From NCBI GenBank assembly GCA_023475165.1, contig JAMCWA010000061.1, forward strand, positions 1-56,838: 56,838 nt of DNA, in the 5' to 3' direction. Positions 46,101-54,290 of this stretch are shown here, in pieces. The notes beneath the pieces were generated by a model. It was given only the letters and a program-made list of their open reading frames with translations. It did no database searches and had not been told where the DNA came from. This stretch comes from Bacillota bacterium (lineage in GTDB: Bacteria; Bacillota; Sulfobacillia; JAMCWA01). The first letter of the stretch is position 1, and each line of letters starts with the position of its first letter. A program made the position numbers and the translations under genes.

Positions 46101-48002
46101 TCATTTCTGGACCGAAGGGAAAAGCTCGAGATCGGTATGCGGTAAGAACAGGGCCAGAGTAAACTCGTCCATGAAGGTGGTCCCGAGGGAAAGTTCCAGG
46201 TAAGTCATCTTTCTGGCCAGTTCCAGGGCTTCCCGGAAGGCCCGTTGCGACAAGAGGGCGACCCGGGCTCCCTTGACGGAGGTATTACCCACAAAGGAAT
46301 AGCGTTCGGCCGGGACATCTGGCAGCATCCCGATCTCGACGGTATCCCGGAGGTTGAGGAAATTGCCAAAACCTCCCGCGATATAGATCCGCTCGATGGC
46401 TTCCACCGGCATCTCCACCGTCTGCAGCAGGGAGCGGATTCCAGCGAAGATAGCCCCCTTGGCCCGGATGACGTTCTTGACGTCCGCCTCCGTGATCACG
46501 ACATCCTTGCCGATACCCGATTCTTGGGACCAGCTCAGGACAAATTCCGGACCGTCATTGCCCTCCCGCCGCCTCGCCCCGTCGAGACCAGGCTGAAACT
46601 TGCCCGTTCGATCGATGACGCCAGCCTCCCGCAGTTTGGCCAGGGAATCCACCAGCCCCGTCCCGCAAATGCCCATGGGCTTTTCCCCACCAATGGTATC
46701 CAGTTTCACCTCAAGCCTTGGGTCGATCTCCAGGCGCTGGATCGCTCCCGGCGTAGCCCTCATGCCGCAAGAAATCCCGCCGCCTTCGAAGGCCGGGCCG
46801 GCGGAACAGGCCGCCGATACCAAGAGGTCTTTATTCCCCAAGACCATCTCACCATTTGTCCCAATATCGATGAAGAGGGTCAGTTCTTCGGAATTGGCGA
46901 TGTCCACCACCAGGGCGCCGGAAACGATATCGCCGCCCACATAGCTGGCCACCGCCGGGTAGGTGAGAACAAGAGCCTCCGGGTGAACGTGCAGTCCCAG
47001 ATCCTTCCCTCTGACCACCGGGAAAACGGCCGCCGCCGGGATGTAGGGTTCCAGCCTGATGTAACCCGGCCAGATCCCCAGAAAGAGGTGGGCCATGGTG
47101 GTATTGCCGGCCGTCACTACGGAATGGACATCCCCGGGGGTCAAGCCGTTTTTGACCAGCAGCCGGTCCACCAGCTCGTTGATGGTATCAAGAACAGCCC
47201 GCTGCAACTCTTGTTGACCGCCTGATTCCTCCGTGGCATAGATGATCCTGGTGATAACGTCGTCCCCGAAACGGAACTGTTTATTGTGAGTGCCGGCCCG
47301 GTCGATGGTCAGACCCGTGCTGGTGTCCACCAGGAGGACCACCACCGTGGTGGTCCCAATATCTATGGCCAGACCATAACTGGGCTTGGTCGCTCTACCT
47401 GGTTCGACCTGGATGATCTCACCTCGCCCGTCCTGCTCCACCATGGTCACCGTGACCTGCCAGTTGCCCTGGCGCAAGACCTCAGGCAAGGTGCGGGCGG
47501 CCGCCAGGCTAATGGTAATTCCTTCCGTACCGGTTAGGGCTTGCAGTCCCAAGACCAGCCGGGACAAGTCGCTGGCGTTTTCATAGATGGTCGGTTCGGT
47601 AAGCTCCACCGTCAGTTTGCGGCTGAAAGGCTCCAGACCGTACTTCTCCAGGGGGTCCTTCTCCACCTCAGCCAGGATCTCTTTTTTCTCGATCTTCTCC
47701 AACAAGACCTGGTGTTCCGCCATGCGCGAGGCCGCCGGGATCTCCACCACCAGGTCGCCCTGAACCAGGGTCCGGCAGGCCAGGACATAACCGGCTTCCC
47801 GATTCTTGCGGGAGAGGTTGCCCTGCCCCACCAGGGCCCGGCCCTCTTTGATGGCGACAGCACAACGACCGCAGGTACCCTCCCCGCCGCAAGAGCTTTT
47901 CAGCTCAATGCCGGCCATGGCGGCCACCCGCAACAGATCGAGCCCCTCCTCGACCTCCAGGGTTCTATTATCTGGTAGGAAGGTGACCCGACACCTGGAC
48001 AT
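46101..48002 (-). CDS. acsV: Corrinoid protein reductive activator AcsV (RACE family)
   Basis: This is the ATP-dependent reductive activator (633 aa) of corrinoid proteins, which restores Co(I) in the corrinoid iron-sulfur protein. The N-terminal plant-type [2Fe-2S] ferredoxin domain has SCGGEGTCGRCAVAI and a distal LACRTL. A linker domain follows, then an ASKHA-type ATPase domain with AIDIGTTTVVVLLVDTSTG and LFIDIGTNGEMVLG, and the C-terminal IYIAGGFGNFLNL. ATG at 48002 touches the acsC stop and has GGGGGTG upstream, so the two are coupled. Confidence 0.95.
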   Translation of the reverse strand: MSRCRVTFLPDNRTLEVEEGLDLLRVAAMAGIELKSSCGGEGTCGRCAVAIKEGRALVGQGNLSRKNREAGYVLACRTLVQGDLVVEIPAASRMAEHQVLLEKIEKKEILAEVEKDPLEKYGLEPFSRKLTVELTEPTIYENASDLSRLVLGLQALTGTEGITISLAAARTLPEVLRQGNWQVTVTMVEQDGRGEIIQVEPGRATKPSYGLAIDIGTTTVVVLLVDTSTGLTIDRAGTHNKQFRFGDDVITRIIYATEESGGQQELQRAVLDTINELVDRLLVKNGLTPGDVHSVVTAGNTTMAHLFLGIWPGYIRLEPYIPAAAVFPVVRGKDLGLHVHPEALVLTYPAVASYVGGDIVSGALVVDIANSEELTLFIDIGTNGEMVLGNKDLLVSAACSAGPAFEGGGISCGMRATPGAIQRLEIDPRLEVKLDTIGGEKPMGICGTGLVDSLAKLREAGVIDRTGKFQPGLDGARRREGNDGPEFVLSWSQESGIGKDVVITEADVKNVIRAKGAIFAGIRSLLQTVEMPVEAIERIYIAGGFGNFLNLRDTVEIGMLPDVPAERYSFVGNTSVKGARVALLSQRAFREALELARKMTYLELSLGTTFMDEFTLALFLPHTDLELFPSVQK

Positions 48003-49352
48003 TTAAGCCGGCACCCCCTGAGTATAGCGTCCTTTGGCGAAAGCAGGAATGCCCGAAGCCTCCCGTGGTCCGACAACCACTTTCCAACCAGAAGCCTCTT
48101 GCAACTTGCCGCTCAAGACCGCCACATACCCTGGCAGCACCACTTCCCGGTGCTGCACCCGATCGGCTATTCCCGAACTCTTGATGAACTCGGCAATCTT
48201 ATCCGCCGTATACTTGCCCGCGGCCCAGGCCGTCAGAACCGAGGTGCCATCCGTCTCCACCGGCAGGATGTAGGCCGGGACACGACTGGCTTGCACCTCA
48301 CCCTCCACACTGAAGTAGGTCAAAGAAAAGTTGGTGGTAACGTACACCGGCGAAGCGGGTGTCACCTGTCCCACCTCGTAAATCTTGGGCTCCACCTGGA
48401 TCGGCTTCTGTGGATCGGTGTAGATGTTCCCCCGTAAAGCCAAGAGCGAGAGGAGATGTTCGCGTTTGGAAGTCTTGACGACCACGACGCTGGCGTACTT
48501 GGCCACAAAGACGCTGGCCTCCATCATTTCCTCCCGCGGGTCGCTGGCGGTGGTAAAGGCGATGATCGGATAGCCCAGGGGCCGGAACTTGCGTTTGATG
48601 GCGAGACGGCGGATCATGGTATAGTCGGCCAAGGTTTGCGAGAGATCCCGGTTCCCCGTATCCAGAACCAGGTTCTTGCAGCCCTGGGCCGTCACCTTCC
48701 CCACCAGTTGCGCCGTAGCGTCAAGTCCGTTCCCGCGTACCACCACCGGGCAGGAGTGTTTCTTACCCAGCTCGATCATCTTCTCATAGTTGTCCGCGGT
48801 GGCAGCATAGAGGAGGGGCACCCGCCGGGACACATCCGCCAAAGCCCGTTCCATCACCGCCACATCCTCTGAGATGAGAACCAATCCATGACGCGTTTTC
48901 TCCGTCACCAGCCGGGCCGCCTCAGCAAAGGTTTCCGCGTCCCCGGAGACGTTTCGGATGGCCACACCGTTCAGGTTGTACTGCAAGCCGACACGTTCAA
49001 AGACAAAGTTGACATCAGCCATCTTCTCATCCAGTTGGGCTCCCCGCAAGGTATCGGGGATTTCCACCACCACGGAGGTCGGATTGACAAAGGTCTTCTC
49101 ATGGCGGAAGATCACCGTCTCCTCGCCCAACTTGTTGACATAGTCGCCGAAACCGAACTTGATGGCAGCGATGGGTGGCGCCGAGGCCGCCCCCAGGGCC
49201 TCCTTCGCCGCATCCGTCACATCAGGACAAGAATCCAGGGAGGCCTTGCCCGCCGCCAGGGACATGGCGAAGGCCAGACAGGTGGGTGGCCCGCATTTAC
49301 CGCAGTTCTTCTTCGGCAGGTGTTTGTAGATTTCCAGACCGGTCAGACCCAT
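48003..49352 (-). CDS. acsC: Corrinoid/iron-sulfur protein large subunit
   Basis: AcsC (449 aa) has an N-terminal 4Fe-4S domain (KNCGKCGPPTCLAFAM, then a Cys in LDSCPDV), a TIM barrel (~95-320) and a C-terminal cobalamin-binding domain (from about VYVTTNFSLTYFSVEGE). It holds the corrinoid that accepts the methyl group from methyl-THF. ATG at 49352 (MGLTGLEIYKHL) is chosen over TTG at 49358 because AGGAGG then sits nine bases away. acsB ends 20 bases upstream and acsV starts immediately after. Confidence 0.96.
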   Translation of the reverse strand: MGLTGLEIYKHLPKKNCGKCGPPTCLAFAMSLAAGKASLDSCPDVTDAAKEALGAASAPPIAAIKFGFGDYVNKLGEETVIFRHEKTFVNPTSVVVEIPDTLRGAQLDEKMADVNFVFERVGLQYNLNGVAIRNVSGDAETFAEAARLVTEKTRHGLVLISEDVAVMERALADVSRRVPLLYAATADNYEKMIELGKKHSCPVVVRGNGLDATAQLVGKVTAQGCKNLVLDTGNRDLSQTLADYTMIRRLAIKRKFRPLGYPIIAFTTASDPREEMMEASVFVAKYASVVVVKTSKREHLLSLLALRGNIYTDPQKPIQVEPKIYEVGQVTPASPVYVTTNFSLTYFSVEGEVQASRVPAYILPVETDGTSVLTAWAAGKYTADKIAEFIKSSGIADRVQHREVVLPGYVAVLSGKLQEASGWKVVVGPREASGIPAFAKGRYTQGVPA

Positions 49353-49377
49353 TTCCAACTTCCTCCTTCCAACCTAA

Positions 49378-51594
49378 TCATCCAATAATCGGCGGCATGG
49401 TCAAGGCCGGATGACCTTTCTCCTCCAAGAAAGGCAGGATCTCATCAATGGCAGTACCGATAGTCTCATCAGCAATCTTGTCGACAAAATCCTCGCCCAG
49501 CCCCTGTTCCCTGGCCCGCGCGCTGATGTCGTCGCGCAGTTGGTCCTTCATATCCTTGGGCATCCACACGACCCGACCAATGCCGCCGTCGGCGGCAATG
49601 AACTTCCGACTGGCCACATAGGACTTACCGATCCCCATGAAACCAGGGGTTTGCAGGCCGCCACCCACCATACCAGCCAGAGTGGAGAAGGTCATCCCGA
49701 TGGGGGTCATAGACTTAGACTCGCGGGTGACAATCATGATCCCGTTGGCCTCAGGCAGCACCGCCATGATGGCCTCAAAACATCCACAGGAGGTCATAGG
49801 AGCCTCCATCAGGGTATAAAGGGCCACCGATTCAATGGTGTTATTGGAAGCCGGGTAGACGTAGTCGTTGACGCTCTTCCAGATACCCTTGACGTCGTCG
49901 ATAGCTTCCCCCTTGGGAATCGGTCGGTTAGGACCAGTTGGATCGATCTCGTACGCCGCCTTGCCATCTAGCCAGGTTACCGCCCCACACAGCCCGACCC
50001 GTTCCGGAGTTACAACGCAGACGTGGTTGGGGGCGAAGGATTGACAAAGAAGACAGGAATAAAAGGTGCCAACCGAATCATCCGTCAGGCCACGCATCCG
50101 CTCGTCCCGGTCCGAATAGACCTTCTTGGCCTCTTTGATCCTTTCTTCCACCGCCGACCGGTCGGTGATGATCTCCACCTCGACCCGGTCGACAATGGAC
50201 GGGAACTCGGACTTGAACTTGGCGATGAGGATATTGCCATAGTGCTTAAACTTGAAGCCCTTGGCCACCGCCTCTTTGCTGATACGCAGCCACGCCAGGT
50301 CCCGCTGAGCCACGTGCCACAAGCCCTCACCGTAGTTGATAAAGTAGTGGATCCGCCGCTCCAGGACCGGCTCAAAGTCGACCTGCATCTTGCGGCCAAA
50401 GATCTTGACCACGATGCCCAGGGGGAGCTTATCTCCCTCCTTGACCTCGTCGATCTCCGGACCGATGACAGTGATCCGGTCGTCGACGATCTCGTCCTGC
50501 CCGACCATGCGCAAGACCTCAAAAGCCGGTGTCCGCCCGCCGCCGAACTCAACGTAGGTGTCGTTCTTGCGGATGGTCTCCCCCTCAAAGGAGGGCCCGA
50601 AGTTAAGAGGGATGCCCACGTCTACCGAGGCGACCTTGATGCCACGCAACTCCATGGCGAACTTGACCAGGTCATCATAGTTCTCATGGGAAACAAACCA
50701 ATCGGGAAGTTCTTCACTCATCGGCTGATCGGTAATGACGGGAAAGCCCAGGAAGATGGCCCCGAATTCCGCCGCCACCTTGACCTCATCTAGCTCACCC
50801 AGATGCAGCACGAAGGCCCGTACCCGGCGGCGCTGATAGTCGCGGGCGTCATGGCGTTTGCCGGGCTGGATCCCGCCAAAAGAGAGGCCAGCCCGCAGGG
50901 CGTAATTGACGGCGTGCACCACCTGGGTGAAGTTCCCCAGGGGGAAACAGATGTAATCCACGCCCATCTTCATATCTTCTTCCAAGAGCTGCTCGATGAT
51001 CTCATCAGAAAGGAAGATCATCATGCCCTTGTTCATGAGCTCTTCCACAATCTTTTTGGCCAGCTTAGAGGTCTTGGCCCGTCCGACGATGACGGCCTGG
51101 CCGGGGATGGTCCAGTCCACCAGCTTGATGCCAAAACGACGGACGGCGGGGTCGCCCAGAAAACCGCTCCAGGGCTCCACCTTGGGCTCATCGTTGTAGA
51201 GATAGTGCAAAGCCTCGATGATCTCAGCGGCATAGAGCGTGGCCTCGCCGGCCAACCGGACGTTCTCGAAAGTCAACTGTTCCTCATGGACCTGTTCCCG
51301 GACCCGGTTCAAGATCGGGACCAGTTCACCCAATTTGGTCACCTTCTCACCGCTCAAGGCGGTGATAACGGGAAGGTGGTAACCCGTATCAGGATAGGCC
51401 ACCTTCTGCTCGGCACCGTATTCCCTCAGGGCCTGGTTGAGGAGGATCTCGGCATAGCTGGTGGCAATAATGGTCCCTTCCATAGCCTTGCGGAAGAGTC
51501 CCCGCGGCGCTTTGGCCGGGTCCTTGATAGCACCTTCGAAAATCTTATCGAACTCGGTAATCCTGGGTTCCCATTCACCCAATTCGTAGTGCAT
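49378..51594 (-). CDS. acsB: Acetyl-CoA synthase, CODH/ACS complex beta subunit
   Basis: This is acetyl-CoA synthase (738 aa), which condenses CO, a methyl group and CoA at the Ni-Fe-S A-cluster. All A-cluster ligands are visible: Cys514, Cys517, Cys526 and Cys536 for the 4Fe-4S cube, and Cys603-Gly-Cys605 (TSCGCFEA) bridging the two nickel sites. The full-length N-terminal domain that contacts CODH is present, so it is the bacterial rather than the archaeal type. ATG at 51594 has GGAGGGAGG upstream. It follows acsA directly with overlapping spacing. Confidence 0.97.
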   Translation of the reverse strand: MHYELGEWEPRITEFDKIFEGAIKDPAKAPRGLFRKAMEGTIIATSYAEILLNQALREYGAEQKVAYPDTGYHLPVITALSGEKVTKLGELVPILNRVREQVHEEQLTFENVRLAGEATLYAAEIIEALHYLYNDEPKVEPWSGFLGDPAVRRFGIKLVDWTIPGQAVIVGRAKTSKLAKKIVEELMNKGMMIFLSDEIIEQLLEEDMKMGVDYICFPLGNFTQVVHAVNYALRAGLSFGGIQPGKRHDARDYQRRRVRAFVLHLGELDEVKVAAEFGAIFLGFPVITDQPMSEELPDWFVSHENYDDLVKFAMELRGIKVASVDVGIPLNFGPSFEGETIRKNDTYVEFGGGRTPAFEVLRMVGQDEIVDDRITVIGPEIDEVKEGDKLPLGIVVKIFGRKMQVDFEPVLERRIHYFINYGEGLWHVAQRDLAWLRISKEAVAKGFKFKHYGNILIAKFKSEFPSIVDRVEVEIITDRSAVEERIKEAKKVYSDRDERMRGLTDDSVGTFYSCLLCQSFAPNHVCVVTPERVGLCGAVTWLDGKAAYEIDPTGPNRPIPKGEAIDDVKGIWKSVNDYVYPASNNTIESVALYTLMEAPMTSCGCFEAIMAVLPEANGIMIVTRESKSMTPIGMTFSTLAGMVGGGLQTPGFMGIGKSYVASRKFIAADGGIGRVVWMPKDMKDQLRDDISARAREQGLGEDFVDKIADETIGTAIDEILPFLEEKGHPALTMPPIIG

Positions 51595-51614
51595 TAACCT
51601 TCCTCCCTCCTCAA

Positions 51615-53627
51615 TCAATAGCCCGAGGCCAGAGCGGTGTTGTACTTCTCCGCCGCCGCCCGGTGGATACGCAGCTTCCAGGTCCGGTAGTCCAGGGCAT
51701 CCACCAGTTTCTTGGCCCCTGATTCGGGATCCGTATCAAAGATGAAGCTGCCGCCAAAGACGTCATAGGCGATTTGGGTGCCCACGCTGTAAACCAGTTC
51801 GCTCCCTTCAATGGGTGGCATGACGCCGACGTGAACCGGAAAGCCCATGGTGACAAACCAGCTCCCGATGGAGAGGGCCTTCTCATGCATGTCCTCCGGG
51901 GCCGTCACCACAAAAGGAACCCTGGGCAGATCGATGCCCCAGGTTTCGGCCATTTTGACCGCCAGATCAAGACCTCGGACGTTGTCAACGCAGGATCCCT
52001 GATGGAAAACCAGGGGGAGACCATATTGTGGTTTGGCCGCTTCTTCGATACGCTTGAGGAAGCTCTTCAGTCCGTCGCCGGCGTAGGCCTCTACGGCTCC
52101 CGGCGTGGTCAGACCGGCTTTGGCAAGAGCGCCGGCAGCGCAGCCGGTGGCCAGCAGCAAAACGTTGTTCTTGGCCAGATACTTGGCTACAGTCAGGTGA
52201 CCCTCGTCCTGCGCCACCTTTTGGTTGTTGCAGCCGGCAAAGAGGGCGACACCGGCCAGTTCGCCCGATTCAATGGCGTCGGTGAGAACCTTCCATGGTT
52301 GTTCTGGATTGACAGCAGCCAGCAGGCTCTCGATGGCTTCGGTGCTGAAGCCGGCCAGGGCCTTGGTCTTCTCTTTGGGAATCCTGATCTTGTCCTTGTT
52401 GCGGCGTTTGTAGGCCTCAATGGCCTGACGGACGATGTCTTTGGCCAGTTCCAAGGCCTCTTCTTCGTTAAAGTCAATGTGGGTAGCCGTCGGAATCTTG
52501 GCGTTAATAGCGGTAGTTACCAGGCGAGTGTGGTAATTATCGCTCAAAACTTTGAGAGACGGCAGGAAGCACTGGACGTCGACAACCATGGCGTCAACGG
52601 CTCCCGTCATGATCGCCAGCTCCTGCGAGGCCTGGTTCGCCGCCAAAGGAATGCCCTTGCGCATCAAAAGCTCATTACCGGTGCAGCAAACGCCGACGAT
52701 CTTGATCCCTTTGGCTCCAGCCTTGATGGCCTCCGGCTCCAACTGAAGGGCCGCTTCCACGATCATGTCGCTGAGGGTGGGGTTATGCCCGTGGGTAGCG
52801 ACGTTAATATACTCCTCTTCCAAGACACCCAGGTTGGCCTCCGTGGCCACTGGTTCCGGCGTGCCAAAGAGGATGTCGGACATGTCAGTGGCAACATGCA
52901 TACCGGTAAAATCGGCCAGCGCCGTCTTCAAACCGCCAAAAATGATGTTGACGGGGTCGGCATCCATCCCCATGACAGTTTGGCTAATAACCTCAGTAAT
53001 AGCCTGCATTAAGTTCGTCGGGATGATGTTGGTGTGCTTAAACTTAGCTCTGCGTCCAGGGGTGATGTAACTGTCCAACCAGGTTAGCGGTTTTTCGTCA
53101 AAGCGATAATAGTCATTGAGGGCTTTTAAAGCCACCTCTTTGGCCAGCTCACGGTCGCTTTTACCTTCGGGATTGATCCCAACCTTCAGGGCGACCCGCC
53201 GGAGCTTGGCGGGATCGGAGACCTTGTAGTCAGGGGCCCGGCCTTCGGCCACTTCCAGAAGGGTTTTCGCCATGTGCCGGCCGTGATCGCTGTGGGAAGA
53301 AGCACCCCCGGCAATGCCTCGAGCCAACCCCCTGGCCACAATGGTGTAGGCCGTAGCCCCACAAATGCCGCGGCTCTTGGCCTCCCCTGTGGGCATGATC
53401 CGGCAGGGTCCCTGCACACAGTTCCGGCAACAAACACCGGTCAGGCCAAAGGAACATTGGGGTTGCTGGGCCAGATAACGATCATAGGACGTGATGATAC
53501 CGTCGGAAGCGTTCTCAAGCACCCACTTACCAGCAGCATCTGCCGTTCTAACCTTGTCCAGAATCTTCTTCCTGGCCACGGCCTGATTCAGGATCTCGCC
53601 AACCTTTGTTTCTCTGAATCTCGGCAT
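51615..53627 (-). CDS. acsA: Carbon monoxide dehydrogenase catalytic subunit (CODH of CODH/ACS)
   Basis: This CODH subunit (670 aa) interconverts CO and CO2 at the Ni-4Fe-4S C-cluster and passes CO to AcsB. The N-terminal B/D-cluster Cys pattern is QCSFGLTGVCCRNCVQGPCRI (~56-76). The C-cluster His appears in SSHSDHGRHM, and Cys ligands in VGVCCTGNE, FAGCNNQK, LATGCAAG and HQGSCVDN. The length matches the Moorella subunit (~674). ATG at 53627 is preceded by GGAGGGAGAG. It is the first gene of the acs cluster. Confidence 0.97.
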   Translation of the reverse strand: MPRFRETKVGEILNQAVARKKILDKVRTADAAGKWVLENASDGIITSYDRYLAQQPQCSFGLTGVCCRNCVQGPCRIMPTGEAKSRGICGATAYTIVARGLARGIAGGASSHSDHGRHMAKTLLEVAEGRAPDYKVSDPAKLRRVALKVGINPEGKSDRELAKEVALKALNDYYRFDEKPLTWLDSYITPGRRAKFKHTNIIPTNLMQAITEVISQTVMGMDADPVNIIFGGLKTALADFTGMHVATDMSDILFGTPEPVATEANLGVLEEEYINVATHGHNPTLSDMIVEAALQLEPEAIKAGAKGIKIVGVCCTGNELLMRKGIPLAANQASQELAIMTGAVDAMVVDVQCFLPSLKVLSDNYHTRLVTTAINAKIPTATHIDFNEEEALELAKDIVRQAIEAYKRRNKDKIRIPKEKTKALAGFSTEAIESLLAAVNPEQPWKVLTDAIESGELAGVALFAGCNNQKVAQDEGHLTVAKYLAKNNVLLLATGCAAGALAKAGLTTPGAVEAYAGDGLKSFLKRIEEAAKPQYGLPLVFHQGSCVDNVRGLDLAVKMAETWGIDLPRVPFVVTAPEDMHEKALSIGSWFVTMGFPVHVGVMPPIEGSELVYSVGTQIAYDVFGGSFIFDTDPESGAKKLVDALDYRTWKLRIHRAAAEKYNTALASGY

Positions 53628-53942
53628 TTCTCTCCCTCCTGCTCTTTTCTTCTCTTTAAACTATCTAGATCAAAATCAGTTCGGTTTACCGACTCCGTTC
53701 CACCCCTCTTCAAGGGATCGTCTGCCCTCTTTGGTCTTCCCGGTTTAGCCATTATGTCAACTACAACTATAGTGCTTTCGCCGAGCGATCCCTAAAACCC
53801 TTTTCTCTATCTCATCTAAATTGTACTAATTCCGGCGCAACTTGGCGAAAGGCCCATCTCCCGGTGAGCTCTAAGGAGTTTGGGAGCTAAGGTTCAGGTT
53901 CTCGCCCCAATTTAGTGAAATTTCAGTAGATAAAACAGATAA

Positions 53943-53969
53943 GGGGCTGGATCGTGAAGATCCAGCCCC
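53943..53969 (-). terminator. 11-base-stem hairpin in the acs leader
   Basis: GGGGCTGGATC (53943-53953), loop GTGAA and GATCCAGCCCC (53959-53969) form a perfect 11-base stem. On the minus strand it is followed by TTATCTGTTTTATC, a moderate U-rich tail. It lies 316 bases before acsA and ~320 bases after the upstream gene, so it is either that gene's terminator or an attenuator for acs. The rest of 53628-54287 has no clear gene. Confidence 0.65.
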
Positions 53970-54109
53970 GTTATGCGACCTACTGGTCTTAACCGCAAGG
54001 GACACAGCTACCCACTCCCCGACTCCTTGTCGTTACGTTCCGGGAACAAACCAGCCTACCGGCGAAGTCGAGCGCCTTAACAATCTCCATGATTGTTATT
54101 ATCGTCATC

Positions 54110-54138
54110 ATTATACTTCCGATAGGCCTGGGAGTAAA
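54110..54138 (-). promoter_or_regulatory. Candidate promoter upstream of the acs cluster
   Basis: On the minus strand TTTACT (54138-54133), a 17-base spacer and a perfect TATAAT (54115-54110). A transcript from here would have a ~475-base leader including the hairpin at 53943-53969. Weaker -10-like boxes nearer to acsA lack good -35 partners. Confidence 0.5.
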
Positions 54139-54238
54139 GACGTTTCTTAGAGCCCGAAGAGGAGTATTCTACAAACCTGCTATTTTCTCCTGTCGGTATC
54201 CGTGATTTTTTTTGCCAACCGACGATCTATCCAACTAC

Positions 54239-54290
54239 CCCCAAACAGACTAACTACTCACAGGCGACGCAGGCGGCAGGGGGTCTCCTA
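54239..54290. repeat. Repeat R15 (shortened module B)
   Basis: AAACAGACTAACTACTCACAGGCGACGC...GGCGGCAGGGGGTCTCCTA resembles a module B lacking its middle. It ends at the stop codon of the oxidoreductase gene. A related fragment (AACAAACCAGCCTACCGG) occurs at about 54042-54060. Confidence 0.55.

Noticed and set aside
53588..53752. A 54-codon minus-strand frame (MAKPGRPKRADDPLKRGG...) overlapping the start of acsA
   Set aside because: It has no ribosome-binding site, a third-position base composition unlike the neighbouring genes, and overlaps acsA by 40 bases in another frame. It could still be a leader peptide but I cannot support it.
53917..53926. TGAAATTTCA palindrome as a Rex operator upstream of acsA
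   Set aside because: It is only ten bases and lacks the TTGT...ACAA ends of the Rex consensus, so assignment would be guesswork.
54091..54201. A 36-codon hydrophobic plus-strand peptide (MIVIIVIIILPIGLG...)
   Set aside because: No ribosome-binding site, and it overlaps the likely minus-strand promoter of the acs cluster; AT-rich promoter DNA commonly gives such frames.
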